A stretch of 64,000 nucleotides of DNA from Phaseolus vulgaris (lineage: Eukaryota; Streptophyta; Magnoliopsida; Fabales; Fabaceae). The notes beneath the pieces are model-generated. The model ran no database searches and was not told where the DNA came from. It worked only from the letters and a program-made list of their open reading frames with translations. Every line of letters starts with the position of its first letter. Position 1 is the first letter of the stretch. The stretch is from assembly GCF_000499845.2 (NCBI RefSeq), contig NC_023750.2, positions 29,003,652 through 29,067,651 of the forward strand, written 5' to 3'. This document shows, in pieces, positions 11,335 to 21,407 of the stretch. A program made the translations under genes and the position numbers.

Positions 11335-11687
11335 AAACACTATTTACAAATGCGGTTATTTACCAAAGCCGCATTTGTAAATCAAAAACTAAGATTTACA
11401 AATGCGGCTATTACCAAAGCTGCATTTGTAAATTTGATTTATGAATGCGGTTATTACCAGAGCCGAATTCGTAAATCTTAAACCCCTAAACCCTAAACCC
11501 TCATTTAGAAGAAGATACAAATGCGGTTATTTTAAATAACCGCATTTGTAAATCTAATTTACAAATGCGACTCTATGGCCGCATTTGTATCTCTCTGATT
11601 TACGAATGCGTGCTGATCAAATGCGGTTCTATAGCCACATTTGTAAATGTAAAATAGCCACATTTATTTTACTTTTCTGCACTAGTG
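11335..11687 (+). repeat. Right subterminal repeats and terminus of CACTA-1
   Basis: Repeated inverted pairs of TTTACAAATGCGG and CCGCATTTGTAAA words (about 11341-11660), ending TTTTCTGCACTAGTG. The pairs can form hairpins with short loops. AAACCCTAAACCC at 11481-11500 resembles an interstitial telomere-like string but is only about two units long. Confidence 0.88.
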
Positions 11688-12296
11688 GTACTTGGACCTG
11701 AGAACGACGTTCACAGATGGCACCGCATCTTGCACCGAGAGCATCAGGTACTTGGTGGTAAACGCCAATTCAGCCTACAACATCTTGTTGGGAAGGCCTG
11801 CACGCGCCACATGAAGATGAAGTTGCCAGATCTTAGTGGCCGGGTGATCGTGATCAAGTCGGATCAGGAGGAAGCCCGGAAGTGCTATGAAAATAGTTTA
11901 AAAACAAAGAGGGGCGACTTCGCGGTGACGGAATGCCCGGGCCAAGAAGAGACGCCCATGGATGTTGAACCCTTGGAGGCGTCGCCCAAGGAATACATAC
12001 ATGTGGGGCGAACGCCTATCGAGGTGGAACCGATAGAGGAGACACCCGCTGGGGCGGAGCCTGGGAAGGAGGCGCCGGTAGGTGGCGTGGCGAGAAGAGA
12101 TGCCGGGAGTGGCGTGGCCCGTGCGGAGGACGCCTGGGAGAGACGACCGGAGCCGGTGGAGAACGTCGTCGAGAGACAGATAGGTGGCAGAACCTTTCGC
12201 TTAGGGCGATGCCTAAGCCAAGAGGAGCAGGACCAGGTGGCGGCCGTCATCTCGTGCCACCTGGACGCCTTTGCATGGTCCGCCTCAGACATCCCG
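11688..12296 (+). pseudogene. Protease C-terminus and linker of gypsy-2 Pol
   Basis: Immediately after the GTA duplication the sequence continues the protease begun at 3920. Part is out of frame near 11700-11790, and the frame recovers at HMKMKLPD (11810). The linker is Glu/Pro/Gly-rich (about 11930-12170). The approach to RT contains FAWSASDIP, a motif just upstream of RT in Tat-like elements. A frameshift at about 12296 moves the reading frame to that used by RT. Confidence 0.78.
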
Positions 12297-13283
12297 GTAT
12301 CGACCCGGATTTCATATGCCATCATCTGACCATGGACCCCAAGGTTCGTCCGATACGACAGAGACGAAGAAAGTTTAATGAGGAGAGGCGCCTCGTTGTG
12401 CAGGAGGAAACGAGGAAGTTGTTGAACACCGGACACATCAGAGAGATCCAGTACCCTGAGTGGTTGGCCAACGTGGTCCTGGTGAAGAAGGCGAATGGGA
12501 AGTGGAGGATGTGTGTGGATTTCACGGACCTCAATAAGGCGTGCCCTAAAGACTCATATCCTTTACCCAGCATCGACGCGTTGGTCGATAGTTCTTCGGG
12601 GTGCAAAATGCTGAGTTTCTTGGATCCTTTTTCAGGGTACAATCAGAGCAAGATGCATCCCTGTGACGAGTGCAAAACGTCATTCATGACCGAGACATGC
12701 TGTTACTGCTATAAGGTTGTGCCGTTTGGGCTGAAGAACGCGGGCGCCACCTACCAAAGGCTGATTGACAAGGTCCCTGCGACCATGTTGGGCAGGAATG
12801 TGCAGGCTTATGTTGATGACATGGTGGTGACTTCGCATGAGAGGGAGCGACACACAACTGATCTGGAAGAGCTGTTTGCCACCATAGCCAAGTACCGCCT
12901 CAAGCTGAACCTAGAGAAATGCGTCTTTGGGGTTGAGGAGGGTAAGTTCCTGGGATTCATGCTCACTGAGCGGGAAATAGAGGCGAACCCTGATAAGTGT
13001 GCATCAATCATCGCCATGAGGAGCCCAGCCTCGGTAAAGGAAGTGCAGCAGTTGACGGGGCGCATGGCGGCCTTGTCGAGATTCGTATCTGCTGGTGGAG
13101 ATAAGGGTCACCCATATTTCCAGTGCCTAAAGTGGAACAGTCGCTTCGTGTGGACAGAGGAGTGTGAGACAGCTTTCCTCAAGCTGGAGGAGTACCTGGC
13201 GACGCCTCCTATGTTATGCAAGCCACAGACGGGCGTGCCCCTCCGCTTATATTTCGCAGTGACGGAGTGGGCCATCAGCTCAG
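12297..13283 (+). pseudogene. Reverse transcriptase of gypsy-2
   Basis: The frame open from 12209 to 13513 gives a recognisable Ty3-type RT. It shows WLANVVLVKKANGKWRMCVD (about 12460-12520), PFGLKNAGATYQRL (about 12723-12765) and the catalytic Y-V-D-D box (about 12808-12820), followed by the thumb region with KFLGFMLTEREIEANPDKC. Asp residues of the YVDD box are kept. A frameshift near 13284 separates it from the RNase H tether, where the alternative frame reads PIYFVSKALQGPETRY. It copied element RNA into cDNA; in this copy the polyprotein cannot be made whole. Confidence 0.88.
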
Positions 13284-14015
13284 GTGCAAAAGCCTATATA
13301 CTTCGTGAGCAAGGCCTTGCAGGGCCCGGAGACGAGGTATCAATCTTTGGAGAAGGTGGCCCTGGCAGTGGTATTCTCTGCCAGGAGGCTCCGCCACTAT
13401 TTCCACAGTTTTACGGTGGTGGTGATGACGGATCTCCCCATCCAGAAGGTGTTGCAGAAGCCAGATGTTGCTGGGAGGATGGTTCGCTAGGCGGTGGAGC
13501 TATCAGAGTTTGATATAGTATACGAGCCCAGGGGATCCATCAAGGGACAAATCTATGCAGACTTCATCGCAGAACTCTCACCGGGAAACGCCCCACAGGA
13601 AGTGGAGTTTGATTCCCAGTGGTCGTTGTCAGTGGACGGATCCTCGAATCAGCAGGGAAGCGGCGCCGGGATAGTCTTGGAGGGGCCCAACAGGGTATTG
13701 ATTGAGCAAGCCCTGCGGTTCGCCTTTAAGGCAAGCAACAACCAGGCAGAGTACGAGGCCCTGATCGCAGGAATGCTTTTAGCCAAGGAGATGGGCGTGC
13801 AAAGCCTCTTGGCGAAGAGCGACTCGCTGCTGGTCACGGGGCATGTGACCGGGGAGTATCAAGCAAAGGACCCGCAGATGGCTGTGTATTTAAGGTACGT
13901 CCAGGTGCTGAAGGGAGCATTCGCGGCGTTTGAGTTGGTGCACGTTCCAAGAGAGCAAAATGCCCGTGCTGACCTGCTCGCCAAGTTGGCCAGCTCAGGC
14001 AAGGGGGGAAGATAG
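13284..14015 (+). pseudogene. RNase H region of gypsy-2, including archaeal-type RNase H
   Basis: Frame 13284-13490 holds the tether/first RNase H remnant (YQSLEKVALAVVFSARRLRHY). After another frame change at about 13490 the frame 13494-14015 holds LSEFDIVYEPRG and a second RNase H. Its acidic positions are visible: D in VDGSSN (about 13635), E in NNQAEYEAL (about 13752), D in KSDSLL (about 13822) and D in REQNARADLL (about 13970). A second, archaeal-like RNase H is a Tat-lineage character. The frame closes with TAG at 14013-14015, probably from a Gln codon. Confidence 0.85.
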
Positions 14016-15455
14016 AGGATGGTCATCCAAGAGACCCTCAAGGCGTCGCGAAAGTTCGTGGCAGATAACAGAGTGGATGTCCTCCAGATCAGTTCATCCA
14101 AGGGAAAGCCGGAGAGTCATCGGTCTTTGACTTAGGAGACGGCAAGAACCCCTAGCGTAAGTGTCTACTCAGCCTTACCCACAGAAGGGGACCTCATGCA
14201 AGTGTGCACCCTAGAAGAAGGAGACACCTGGATGACCCCCTACAGACGCTACCTTGCAGATGGGATCCTCCCAGCGGAGCCAGAAGAGGGCAAGAAGGTG
14301 AGAAGAAATTCCGCAATGTATACCTTGGTGGACGGGACGTTATTCAGGCATGGGTTCACACACCCAATCTTGACGTGTGTAAGTGGAGATGAGTGCACAA
14401 GGATAATGGCTGAACTCCACGAAGGAATTTGTGGAAGCCATGTGGGGGGGAGATCGTTAACATCCAAGGTGGTAAGTGCAGGATTCTATTGGCCAACCGT
14501 AAGGCAAGATTGCGTAGGGTACGCCCAGCGGTGCAAGCAATGCTAACAACACGCCGATTGGCACCAGGCGCCGCCAGAAGAACTGAGGTCAATTTACAGC
14601 CCGTGGCCTTTCCATACTTGGGGAATTGACATTCTGGGGCCTTTTCCATTGGCGATAAGGCAGATGAAGTACTTGATAGTAGCCATCGAGTACTTCACAA
14701 AGTGGATAGAAGCAGAACCGGTGGCACAGATCACTGCACATAAGGTACATCACTTTGTTTGGAAGAACATTGTGTGTCGTTTCGGTGTGCCGAGGCGTCT
14801 GGTCTCGGATAACGGTACTCAGTTTGCAAGCTAGCAACTGAGGAAGTTGTGTGCAGAGGTAGGCATCAAACAGGTGTTCGCATTAGTCGAGCACCCCTAG
14901 ACGAACGGACAGGTGAAGTCCGCAAATAGAATCTTGTTGAGAGGATTGAAGAGGAGGCTTGAGAAAGCCAAAGGAATCTGGGCAGAGGAAGTACCAAGGA
15001 TAGTGTGGGCTTATCACACCACGCCCCAGACCTCCACCATGGAGACGCCTTTCAGCCTCGTGTACGGATCAGATGCGATGATCCCGATGGAGATTCATGA
15101 GAGATCACCACGTTTCCAGAACTTTGTGGCAGAGGAGTCCAACAAGGAGAGGAGGGTGAATTTGGACCTGTTGGACGAGGCCAGGGAGGAGGCGAGAATA
15201 AAGGCTTAGGCAGTGAAGAGAAGGGTGGAGCACCAGTACAGCTCCAAGGTGAGGCCTCGCTAGTTCCAGGTGGCGGATCTCGTCATTCGCAAGGCTCATC
15301 TGTATGAGTTGGAGAACAAGCTGTCTCCTAAGTGGACCGGGCACTTTAGAATAACCGAGGCTAAGGGGAACGGGTAGTACAGTCTTGAAACTCTGGAGGG
15401 AGGCCCCATTCCACGCACCTGGAACGCAACTAATTTGAAGTTTTACTTTAGTTAA
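14016..15455 (+). pseudogene. Integrase of gypsy-2, seven in-frame stops
   Basis: A single frame runs to TAA at 15453 but carries stops at 14133, 14544, 14832, 14898, 15207, 15261 and 15375. The zinc-binding H-H-C-C part is at about 14416-14545 (ends RCKQC). The catalytic core shows WGIDILGPFP (first Asp, about 14618) and VSDNGTQF (second Asp, about 14805). The third acidic residue, normally Glu in the N-G-Q-V-E block, is Lys here (about 14913). Five or six of the stops sit where Gln is expected and are TAG or TAA, consistent with C-to-T change at CAG or CAA. The enzyme would have joined cDNA to chromosomal DNA. Confidence 0.88.
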
Positions 15456-16838
15456 AGACTTTATGTAGTACACAGTTAAAAGGGGACACTCTTTTTCCCT
15501 TTCGGGGGTTTTTTAATGAGGTCACCCAAGTAAAAAAATCAGTTTAAGTATACATTATCTTGAATTTTCTTTTCTTGCAATGTAAGGAAACGTTTAAAAG
15601 AAAGGGCGTGGTTCATTAAGAAATGAACCCACCACCATGGTGTTTAGACACCTCAGCAGGAGGGATGCGGATATCTCCTCTAGGCGTGGACACCAAGAGT
15701 GTGAGCCGCCTCGGACGTTTAGACACCCTAAAGGGAGCGGCGGGAGCACACTCTACGGGCGTGGACGACGAGCGCAAGAGGTAAGTACAACGTAGTTAAA
15801 ATCCGGGCGTCTAGTCCCTGAGGTAGGGGTTAACGGACTCCTTCGGGTCGCCCCTCCCCAGGTAAGAACGGCTAGCCCCGGTGTCTGATGTCTGGACACC
15901 TCGCAAGGAAGTGGCGGGGGCACCTCCTTCGGGTGTGGGCATCAGGCAGTGAGGTAGTTTGGAGCAGTGCAGAGCCAGGCGATTAGGTGCAGATACACGT
16001 CAGGTAGGAGAAGCACCATCCTTCGGGAAACCTTCTCCTTAAGCGTAATCACCAAATCCCTGGTCGTCTTGGTGTTTAGATACACCGGGGACGATACGAC
16101 ACTGCTTTCAGCATGCCTCTCCCCGGGCGTAGGCACCAAGCGCACTAATCGCCTTGGTGTTTTTAGACACACCGATGACGAAACGGCGCTGCCTCCGGGC
16201 AGGCCTCTCCTCGGGCGTGGGCAACAAGTGCGCAGAGATAAGGGCTAGTTGTCTTGGTGTTTAGACACCCCGTGGACGATATGGCGCTGGGCGTGGGAAC
16301 CAAAGCGCAACTTTGTCCCAACTGTCTAGACATGCTGAGGACGAAACGACCTTGTGTTCAGCAGGTCTCTCCTTGAGTCTGGGCACCCAGTACGAGCAAG
16401 TAGGCTTCGGCCAAGATAAGCACTCCTTCGCCTTTGAGCGACGTCGAGGCCAGAAACACCTTTAGAAACGGATGCCTCAGGGCCACGAAGGTCGAAGCAG
16501 AGATCGAAGGTTGAGAAAATCCCACGAGTTAGAAAGCAGAAGGGGAGAAAGGTATGCACCTCGCCTTGGTTGAGAAGACGAGAAAGAAAGGCACATGCTG
16601 CCTATGGTTTGCAAAGTAAGTGAACAAGATCGAAGTAAGTCTAATGTAAAGTAACAAGATACGCCTTTGAACAACAAGTGGAGACAATGGTCAATACGAA
16701 GATAAAGTGCAGACACGTTTACCAAGCAGTAAAAGAAGAAAAGCATAAGTAAAGATATGAAGATGAAATGATTGATTATATTGAGTATGGCAGTACAAAG
16801 TGATAGGTAATTATGAAGGTACAAAATTAAAAGGGAGG
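15456..16838 (+). repeat. Degenerate tandem-repeat tract between pol and the antisense ORFs of gypsy-2
   Basis: From about 15640 to 16400 a unit of roughly 100-120 bp recurs with heavy variation. Its marks are TTGGTGTTTAGACACC, GGACGATA and CGGGCGTGGGCACCAAG; clear copies start near 15642, 15711, 15880, 16067, 16154, 16254 and 16318. The tract is GC-rich, unlike the rest of the window. 16400-16838 is non-coding sequence with no further structure seen. Tandem repeats in this position are common in Tat-like elements. Confidence 0.7.
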
Positions 16839-17882
16839 CTAATCCTCAGGGATAACTAAGGGAACAATTTTTCCTTCAACAATGTGGTTGAGTGGGCCGC
16901 AGCTGGAGGTGTCGATCCCTAGATTTGCATATGCCGCCTGGGCTAGGGCCTCTGCGAACCCCTCAGCAAAAGCGCCCACGGCGTCCTCAACCAGCTCCTT
17001 CTCCGCCTTCTCCAAACGCTCGGCTTGGGAGGCCATCTCTTTCCCTTTGGCTGCCAAAGCTTCGTCCTTCTCCGCTTGCAGTTTGGAGAAATCAGCTTGC
17101 AGCAGGTCAAAGGCTTCAGTTTTGGCATTGAGTGCCCCCTCCACCTCGCCCAGTTTTACCTCCCGAGAGACACAGTGGTCCTCAAGTTTCTTCATTTGGA
17201 TCTTGAAGGCTTCGGCAGCATCTTGGAGCTCATCGATCTTCACACGAAGAGGCACAATTTGCCCAAGAAGCTCAGCGTAGGTTTGACTAGCCTCGTGGAG
17301 TCTTTTGTTGGCGGCATCCTTTGCTTGTTGAGCTTCCTTCAGGGTTTCTTTGTAGGAGACCTCTTGGTGAAACCAGCGACGCTCTTGGGCCTGAGTTTGC
17401 TCCTTCAGCAAGGCCAGTTCTTTCTCAAGAGCTAGGCAATCGTTGGCTTTGGCCTCAGCTTGCTCCCGCCAAGAGCGGGCGTTGGAAAGGTATTCCCCAA
17501 TGCAGTAGGCAACACCTTCTTCTGTTGTTGTGTCAATCGAACCTCCCGGCGTCGCCTGGTGCAGAAAGCCTTTTATGAAGCCTTGGACTGGTTGGGGAAG
17601 CTCTGGGGCCGGCGTAGGATCAGGTGTGGGCGCGGACTCAACCCCAGCCCCCAAAGCCAGTTGATGGGGTGGTGAGGTGGCACTTGGAGGGTGCTCCCTT
17701 AGGGACTCAACACCATGGTTGGAGGAATAGTGGGAGGTGACGACCTTGTTGGTCCTCCTCCTCTTGAAGACTTGCCCATCCTCGGTGTCTTCATCATCCT
17801 CAGAAGGAATCACCACCACCCCTTTGCCTTTCTCCAGGGGGGCTGGTGTGGTTGCAGTTTCGACGACCATAGTGAGGGGCAC
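16839..17882 (-). CDS. Antisense ORF of gypsy-2: coiled-coil protein, unknown role
   Basis: A 347-codon frame opposite to gag-pol. Residues 1-110 are low-complexity (Pro/Thr/Ser-rich, with acidic PSEDDEDTEDG and basic FKRRRTNK that could be a nuclear signal). Residues about 145-310 are a long Ala/Glu/Lys/Leu-rich coiled coil. It lies directly downstream of the other antisense ORF (18137-19060). An acceptor-like TTGGTGCAG before 18110 suggests the two are exons of one antisense gene, although the frame between 18100 and 17882 is interrupted in this copy. No enzymatic motif was recognised. Confidence 0.65.
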   Translation of the reverse strand: MPLTMVVETATTPAPLEKGKGVVVIPSEDDEDTEDGQVFKRRRTNKVVTSHYSSNHGVESLREHPPSATSPPHQLALGAGVESAPTPDPTPAPELPQPVQGFIKGFLHQATPGGSIDTTTEEGVAYCIGEYLSNARSWREQAEAKANDCLALEKELALLKEQTQAQERRWFHQEVSYKETLKEAQQAKDAANKRLHEASQTYAELLGQIVPLRVKIDELQDAAEAFKIQMKKLEDHCVSREVKLGEVEGALNAKTEAFDLLQADFSKLQAEKDEALAAKGKEMASQAERLEKAEKELVEDAVGAFAEGFAEALAQAAYANLGIDTSSCGPLNHIVEGKIVPLVIPED

Positions 17883-18136
17883 GACCGCGATGGGAGGTGG
17901 AGAGCTGGGGGTGTGGGTGGCAAGTGGTGAAGGAAGGTCTTGGGTAGGTGCTGTTGTTGGGAGGGTTTGAGAGTGAGATGATGGAGAGGTTGGAGGAGTA
18001 GGCTCATGGGCTGGGTGCGTGGAGGCGTCAGCTCCTTTGGATGTGGTTTTGTCGGGCTACCAAAGCTTTGGCGAGCCTCAGCCTTTTGTTCATATCCATT
18101 TTTGAATCTGCACCAAGGAAGCAAACAAAGCAGAGG

Positions 18137-19060
18137 TTAGGCGCCAGCTATGTCAAAGCATGAAGCATAATCAACTACACTATGGAAACTTAAAGCAAAC
18201 AGACAATTCACATATGAACAAAGGTAAACACTAGCAGAAACAGGAATCAAAGAGGATGAGTGGGGAGTAGTTCCCATACTGAGGTATTGTGTGAGGGCTG
18301 TGGAGTCGTATTCACGTGCTATCATCTCAGCAGTATCTAAGACCCCCACGCTGGCCAAAATCAAGCACACCTCTCGATTTGTTGAGGGTAGTTCATCCAA
18401 GGTCTTGGGTTTGGTCAACTTCAGTTTCTTCACCCAGTATAAGGGGAAGCCATCCAGCACTGTGCGGTCATGATCAGTACAACACACTCTGAAAATTTTA
18501 CCCCTCCATCCCTTGTAGGATTGTTGGAACAAGGACAGAAGGATCCTCCCGGCGATGCCGCTAAAGTTGACCCAGAGGCTTTTCCCTTGTTTCTTGACCT
18601 CGAAGAAATGAAGAAATATGTCTACAGAGGGGGGCTGGCCAAAATATCCATAGAGGATTCCAAACGCTTTGATGAAGGCCCAACTATTGGGGTGTAGCTG
18701 GGCAGGGGCAACATTTATCTCAATCAGGAGCTCTCTCTCGAACCCAGAGAAAGGCAGACGCAGACCTATGCGTTTGAACACGGTCTGGTAGAAAAAGAAG
18801 AAAGCCTCCCCATTGTTCGACCGGTCGTCCACACAAACGGGCTCCCCGGGTGTGCAAGGACGCACAGATATGTAGGCATCATGCCTTTTGGAGAAGGCGC
18901 CGTGTTTGTAAACACCTGGTTCGCCTACATGGGCCCTCCAATCAGCTAAGGTGGTTAAGGTTGAAGTCTCAGCAAGCAGCTCATCAAAAGCCCAAGGGTA
19001 CTGAGACTTGTAGTTGACGCTGGCAGGTGGAGGGTTGGCGGTGGTTTTGGTACGCGCCAT
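18137..19060 (-). CDS. Antisense ORF of gypsy-2: putative plant 'gypsy-type transposase' domain protein
   Basis: A 307-codon frame with ATG at 19060. It resembles the plant domain annotated as putative gypsy-type transposase: PFSGFERELLIEINVAP (about residues 105-121), WAFIKAFGILYGYFGQPPS (about 127-145) and a following FFEVKKQ...WVNFSG block. The real exon probably ends near residue 265 (after LTQYLSMG); the residues after it look like intron read-through. Antisense genes in this location are known from Tat-lineage elements such as Grande; despite the domain name, no transposase activity is established. The open frame contrasts with the ruined pol. Confidence 0.72.
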   Translation of the reverse strand: MARTKTTANPPPASVNYKSQYPWAFDELLAETSTLTTLADWRAHVGEPGVYKHGAFSKRHDAYISVRPCTPGEPVCVDDRSNNGEAFFFFYQTVFKRIGLRLPFSGFERELLIEINVAPAQLHPNSWAFIKAFGILYGYFGQPPSVDIFLHFFEVKKQGKSLWVNFSGIAGRILLSLFQQSYKGWRGKIFRVCCTDHDRTVLDGFPLYWVKKLKLTKPKTLDELPSTNREVCLILASVGVLDTAEMIAREYDSTALTQYLSMGTTPHSSSLIPVSASVYLCSYVNCLFALSFHSVVDYASCFDIAGA

Positions 19061-19639
19061 GGTGCAACAAAGAAAGCTGAAGTAGAAAGAAGAGTAAAGG
19101 CTTAGTCAGGGCCATGGTGTCGAAATGGGAGGAAAACCCAGAAACCCCTACCCCCACGCAAGAAAGTTCAGAAAACAGGGGAACGAAGAAACGAGAAGGA
19201 AGAGCGCGAATGCGAGAAATATAAACAGACCCAAGCTGTTATATCAGTATAAAAAATCGAGAGAAAGAGTTATCGAAGAAGAAAAATCATACCTTTGGAT
19301 GATCGAAGTGACGAAGATTTTGGGTGTGAGCAGAGAGTGCAGAGAAAAGCTTCGAGAAGGAAGGAATCGCAAGAAGATGAACAGTGGAGAAATTGGTGTA
19401 ATTGATGAAACAGTGCTCAGAGCGCGCGATTTTGAAAGGTATAACGTAAACCTTGAGAAGCGCTAGCGACACTCAGCCTCAGCCGCAGGATTGGGCCACG
19501 TGTCGAGAGATTAATGCGTCACTTAAGTTGTCACGTCACAAGCATAGGAACGTCCCATCACCAGAGTGCCACGTAGACGGTAGGGCGAGGCCTTAGTCTT
19601 TTCACTAAAAACAAGTTATCAGCTCAAGACTGGGGGGCT
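19061..19639 (+). other. Spacer before the 3' LTR of gypsy-2, with polypurine tract at its end
   Basis: This is where an antisense promoter and 5' UTR would lie; no TATA box was fixed. The stretch ends in ACTGGGGGGCT (about 19629-19639), a polypurine tract directly before the LTR and the expected plus-strand primer. A spurious plus-strand frame (19125-19466) has no recognisable content. Confidence 0.65.
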
Positions 19640-20482
19640 TGTGTACCGACCCGTCCTCGGACGTTGACCAAATTCAAACATACGATGGGACCCACCAAGG
19701 GGCTCCAAGGAGGAAAGTTAGTGTGTTGACCGCCTTGGGCGTCGCCAGGTGTGGGCGTCGCCAGGTATAGGCGTTGCCAGGTATGCGTCGCCAGGTTTAG
19801 GCGTCGACCACCTCAAAGGCGTGACCCGTTGTCCTCAGAGCGTGCTTTGGCCCAGATGGTGCCACCCCCGATACCCACGGGTAGTGAAGACCGTGTTGGG
19901 GGCGGCACAGTGAGAGGCCACGGTACGGGCGTGGAGGCCTCAGGCCTCGGTACCTCAGAACAGTAATAAAGAAAAGAGAAAGGTGGCTTCAAGGCCATAT
20001 TCCAGGTACCAGTAGGGAGTGACCTGACTCGTGAAGTACCATTGCATGAGGTGTAGGGACGTGGCAATCCACGCCACCTTTGGAGAATCACTGGGACAGA
20101 CACGACCCGGGAGAGGGCCACGTCCCAGGGGTAATCTACATGCATGGTGCGAGAGGAAGGCTGAGATACTCACAGGGCGAGTGACTAGAGGCTGGGGCGC
20201 ATGAGTTGGCACCTAGGTAGTCATCCCCTGTGCCGGATACACATCGAGGAGGGAAGACTTATGCGCTAGGATTTCCCTAAGTTGGGTTACAGCATTGTAA
20301 GGCCTTCCACGTGGAGTTGCGCTTAAGTCATAAGTGACACGTGGCAGTAGCACTGAAACCCAAGGTACATAAGCTTTTCTGAAAGCTTAGTGAGGTACGT
20401 TTTGACATTTTTACACACGCTTGAATCATTTGCTAGCTTACACCTTGTACGCACAAGTGATTTGAGCACCAGAGAGAGAACA
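19640..20482 (+). repeat. 3' LTR of gypsy-2 (843 bp)
   Basis: It begins TGTGTACCGACC right after the polypurine tract and ends AGAGAACA at 20482. It is GC-rich over the first 600 bp, unlike surrounding DNA. The partner LTR is not in the window. A short tandem array lies inside (19735-19812). A following ATAAT could be the target duplication but is embedded in an ATA microsatellite (20483-20500). Confidence 0.75.
19735..19812 (+). repeat. Short tandem array in the gypsy-2 LTR
   Basis: Five imperfect copies of a 13-16 bp unit, GGCGTCGCCAGGT, follow one another with small spacer changes. Nothing shows a function. Confidence 0.75.
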
Positions 20483-20532
20483 ATAATAATAATAATAATA
20501 TATATTATTTTTTAATATTGTAATTTTTTTTT

Positions 20533-21407
20533 CGGCAAAGAATTAAAAAAATTAAATTAAATGGGACACTTTAGGGGTGTCCCAACCCTTATACAAACCC
20601 ATCCAAGCTGGGCTAAGATACCTATAAAAAACATACCCCTTACGGCATCATGTAAAAAAAACCTGTTTAAAATCCCTTACAAAGTCTATGCTTCTAAACA
20701 AAATCGAATCATGTCAGCAAAATAGCTAAACTCTAAAACAGTGTCACAAAAACTTTCACATCCCAGCAGCTATAACTTTCTTTTAATAGCCAAAAAGTAA
20801 TTTACTATATGCTCTAGCTCTTACTTACTCCAACAAGACATGCTTTGTACAACAGAACACATTCTCCAAAGTTTCCATATATAACCAAGACCTCTCATAA
20901 CACCTATTTGAACAACACCATCATTAGCAGCGAAATAACCATACGTAAGACCACCAAGGATTGTCTTGGTTTTATCTAGCTCCAGAGGGATTTTGAGCAT
21001 GTTTAAATCTCCACCTTCATCAAACAAAAGCATCTTCGGACCACCATCTTTTCACACTTCATTCTTCTTTTATAATATTAATACTCTGCTCCCCTTCAGC
21101 TGTACCTGCACCATCAACACAACCTTTCCCACCTCTCAAACTGGCTCAAAGAAGCAATACGAAACCATAACCTTGCTCTTGAAAAAATTATATCATATTT
21201 ATTACCACACACAACTAATCATGCAAAATATGAAGAGGGTTAAGATAGCTCCTGTAATATACATGCATCAACATATGAAAAAATAAAAAAACTTTTATTC
21301 CCTTACCTAGTTACCATGTTAACAAAGGTTAATGATGATAAGATCCAATTAGAGAAGGAAAAGATAACTTTCTTTTCTTTGTGTTTCAACCATACCCATG
21401 ATTGTAC
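20533..21407 (-). other. LINE-1 3' untranslated region
   Basis: Between the zinc-binding domain and the A tail. A 70-codon frame (20821-21033, minus) has no recognisable content. GGGACACCCCTAAAGTGTCCC (complement of about 20563-20583) is a short inverted repeat near the end and might be the 3' structure recognised by the RT; this is a guess. Confidence 0.5.

Larger units (their letters stand above)
4111..11687 (+). mobile_element. CACTA-1: En/Spm-like CACTA transposon, complete (7577 bp)
   Basis: Both ends are present: CACTAGTGCA at 4111 and its inverse TGCACTAGTG ending at 11687. GTA is duplicated at 4108-4110 and 11688-11690, the 3-bp duplication expected for CACTA elements. Removing the element rejoins the gypsy-2 protease reading frame. 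Inside are subterminal inverted-repeat arrays, a TNP2-type transposase pseudogene (4960-8160) and a spliced second gene ending in a ULP1-like protease domain (8286-11292). A closely similar copy lies at 47754-55512. Confidence 0.95.
3522..20482 (+). mobile_element. gypsy-2: Tat-type Ty3/gypsy retrotransposon, 5'-truncated in window, interrupted by CACTA-1
   Basis: Gag/protease remnants begin at 3522, immediately beside gypsy-1. The element is split by CACTA-1 (4111-11687) and continues as protease/linker, RT, RNase H and integrase to 15455. A tandem-repeat tract, two antisense ORFs, a polypurine tract and an LTR (19640-20482) follow. An RNase H of the archaeal-like type next to integrase, plus antisense ORFs between pol and the 3' LTR, are known traits of the Tat lineage (for example Grande). 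Pol is dead: at least four frameshifts and nine in-frame stops. ATAAT at 20483-20487 may be the right target duplication, but the left one is not visible. Confidence 0.87.

Noticed and set aside
11481..11500. Telomere-like CCCTAAA string
   Set aside because: Only about two units, within the CACTA-1 subterminal region; not a telomeric tract.
17025..17435. Several plus-strand ORFs over 16882-17970
   Set aside because: Shadows of the antisense coiled-coil ORF, produced by its repetitive GC-rich coding sequence.
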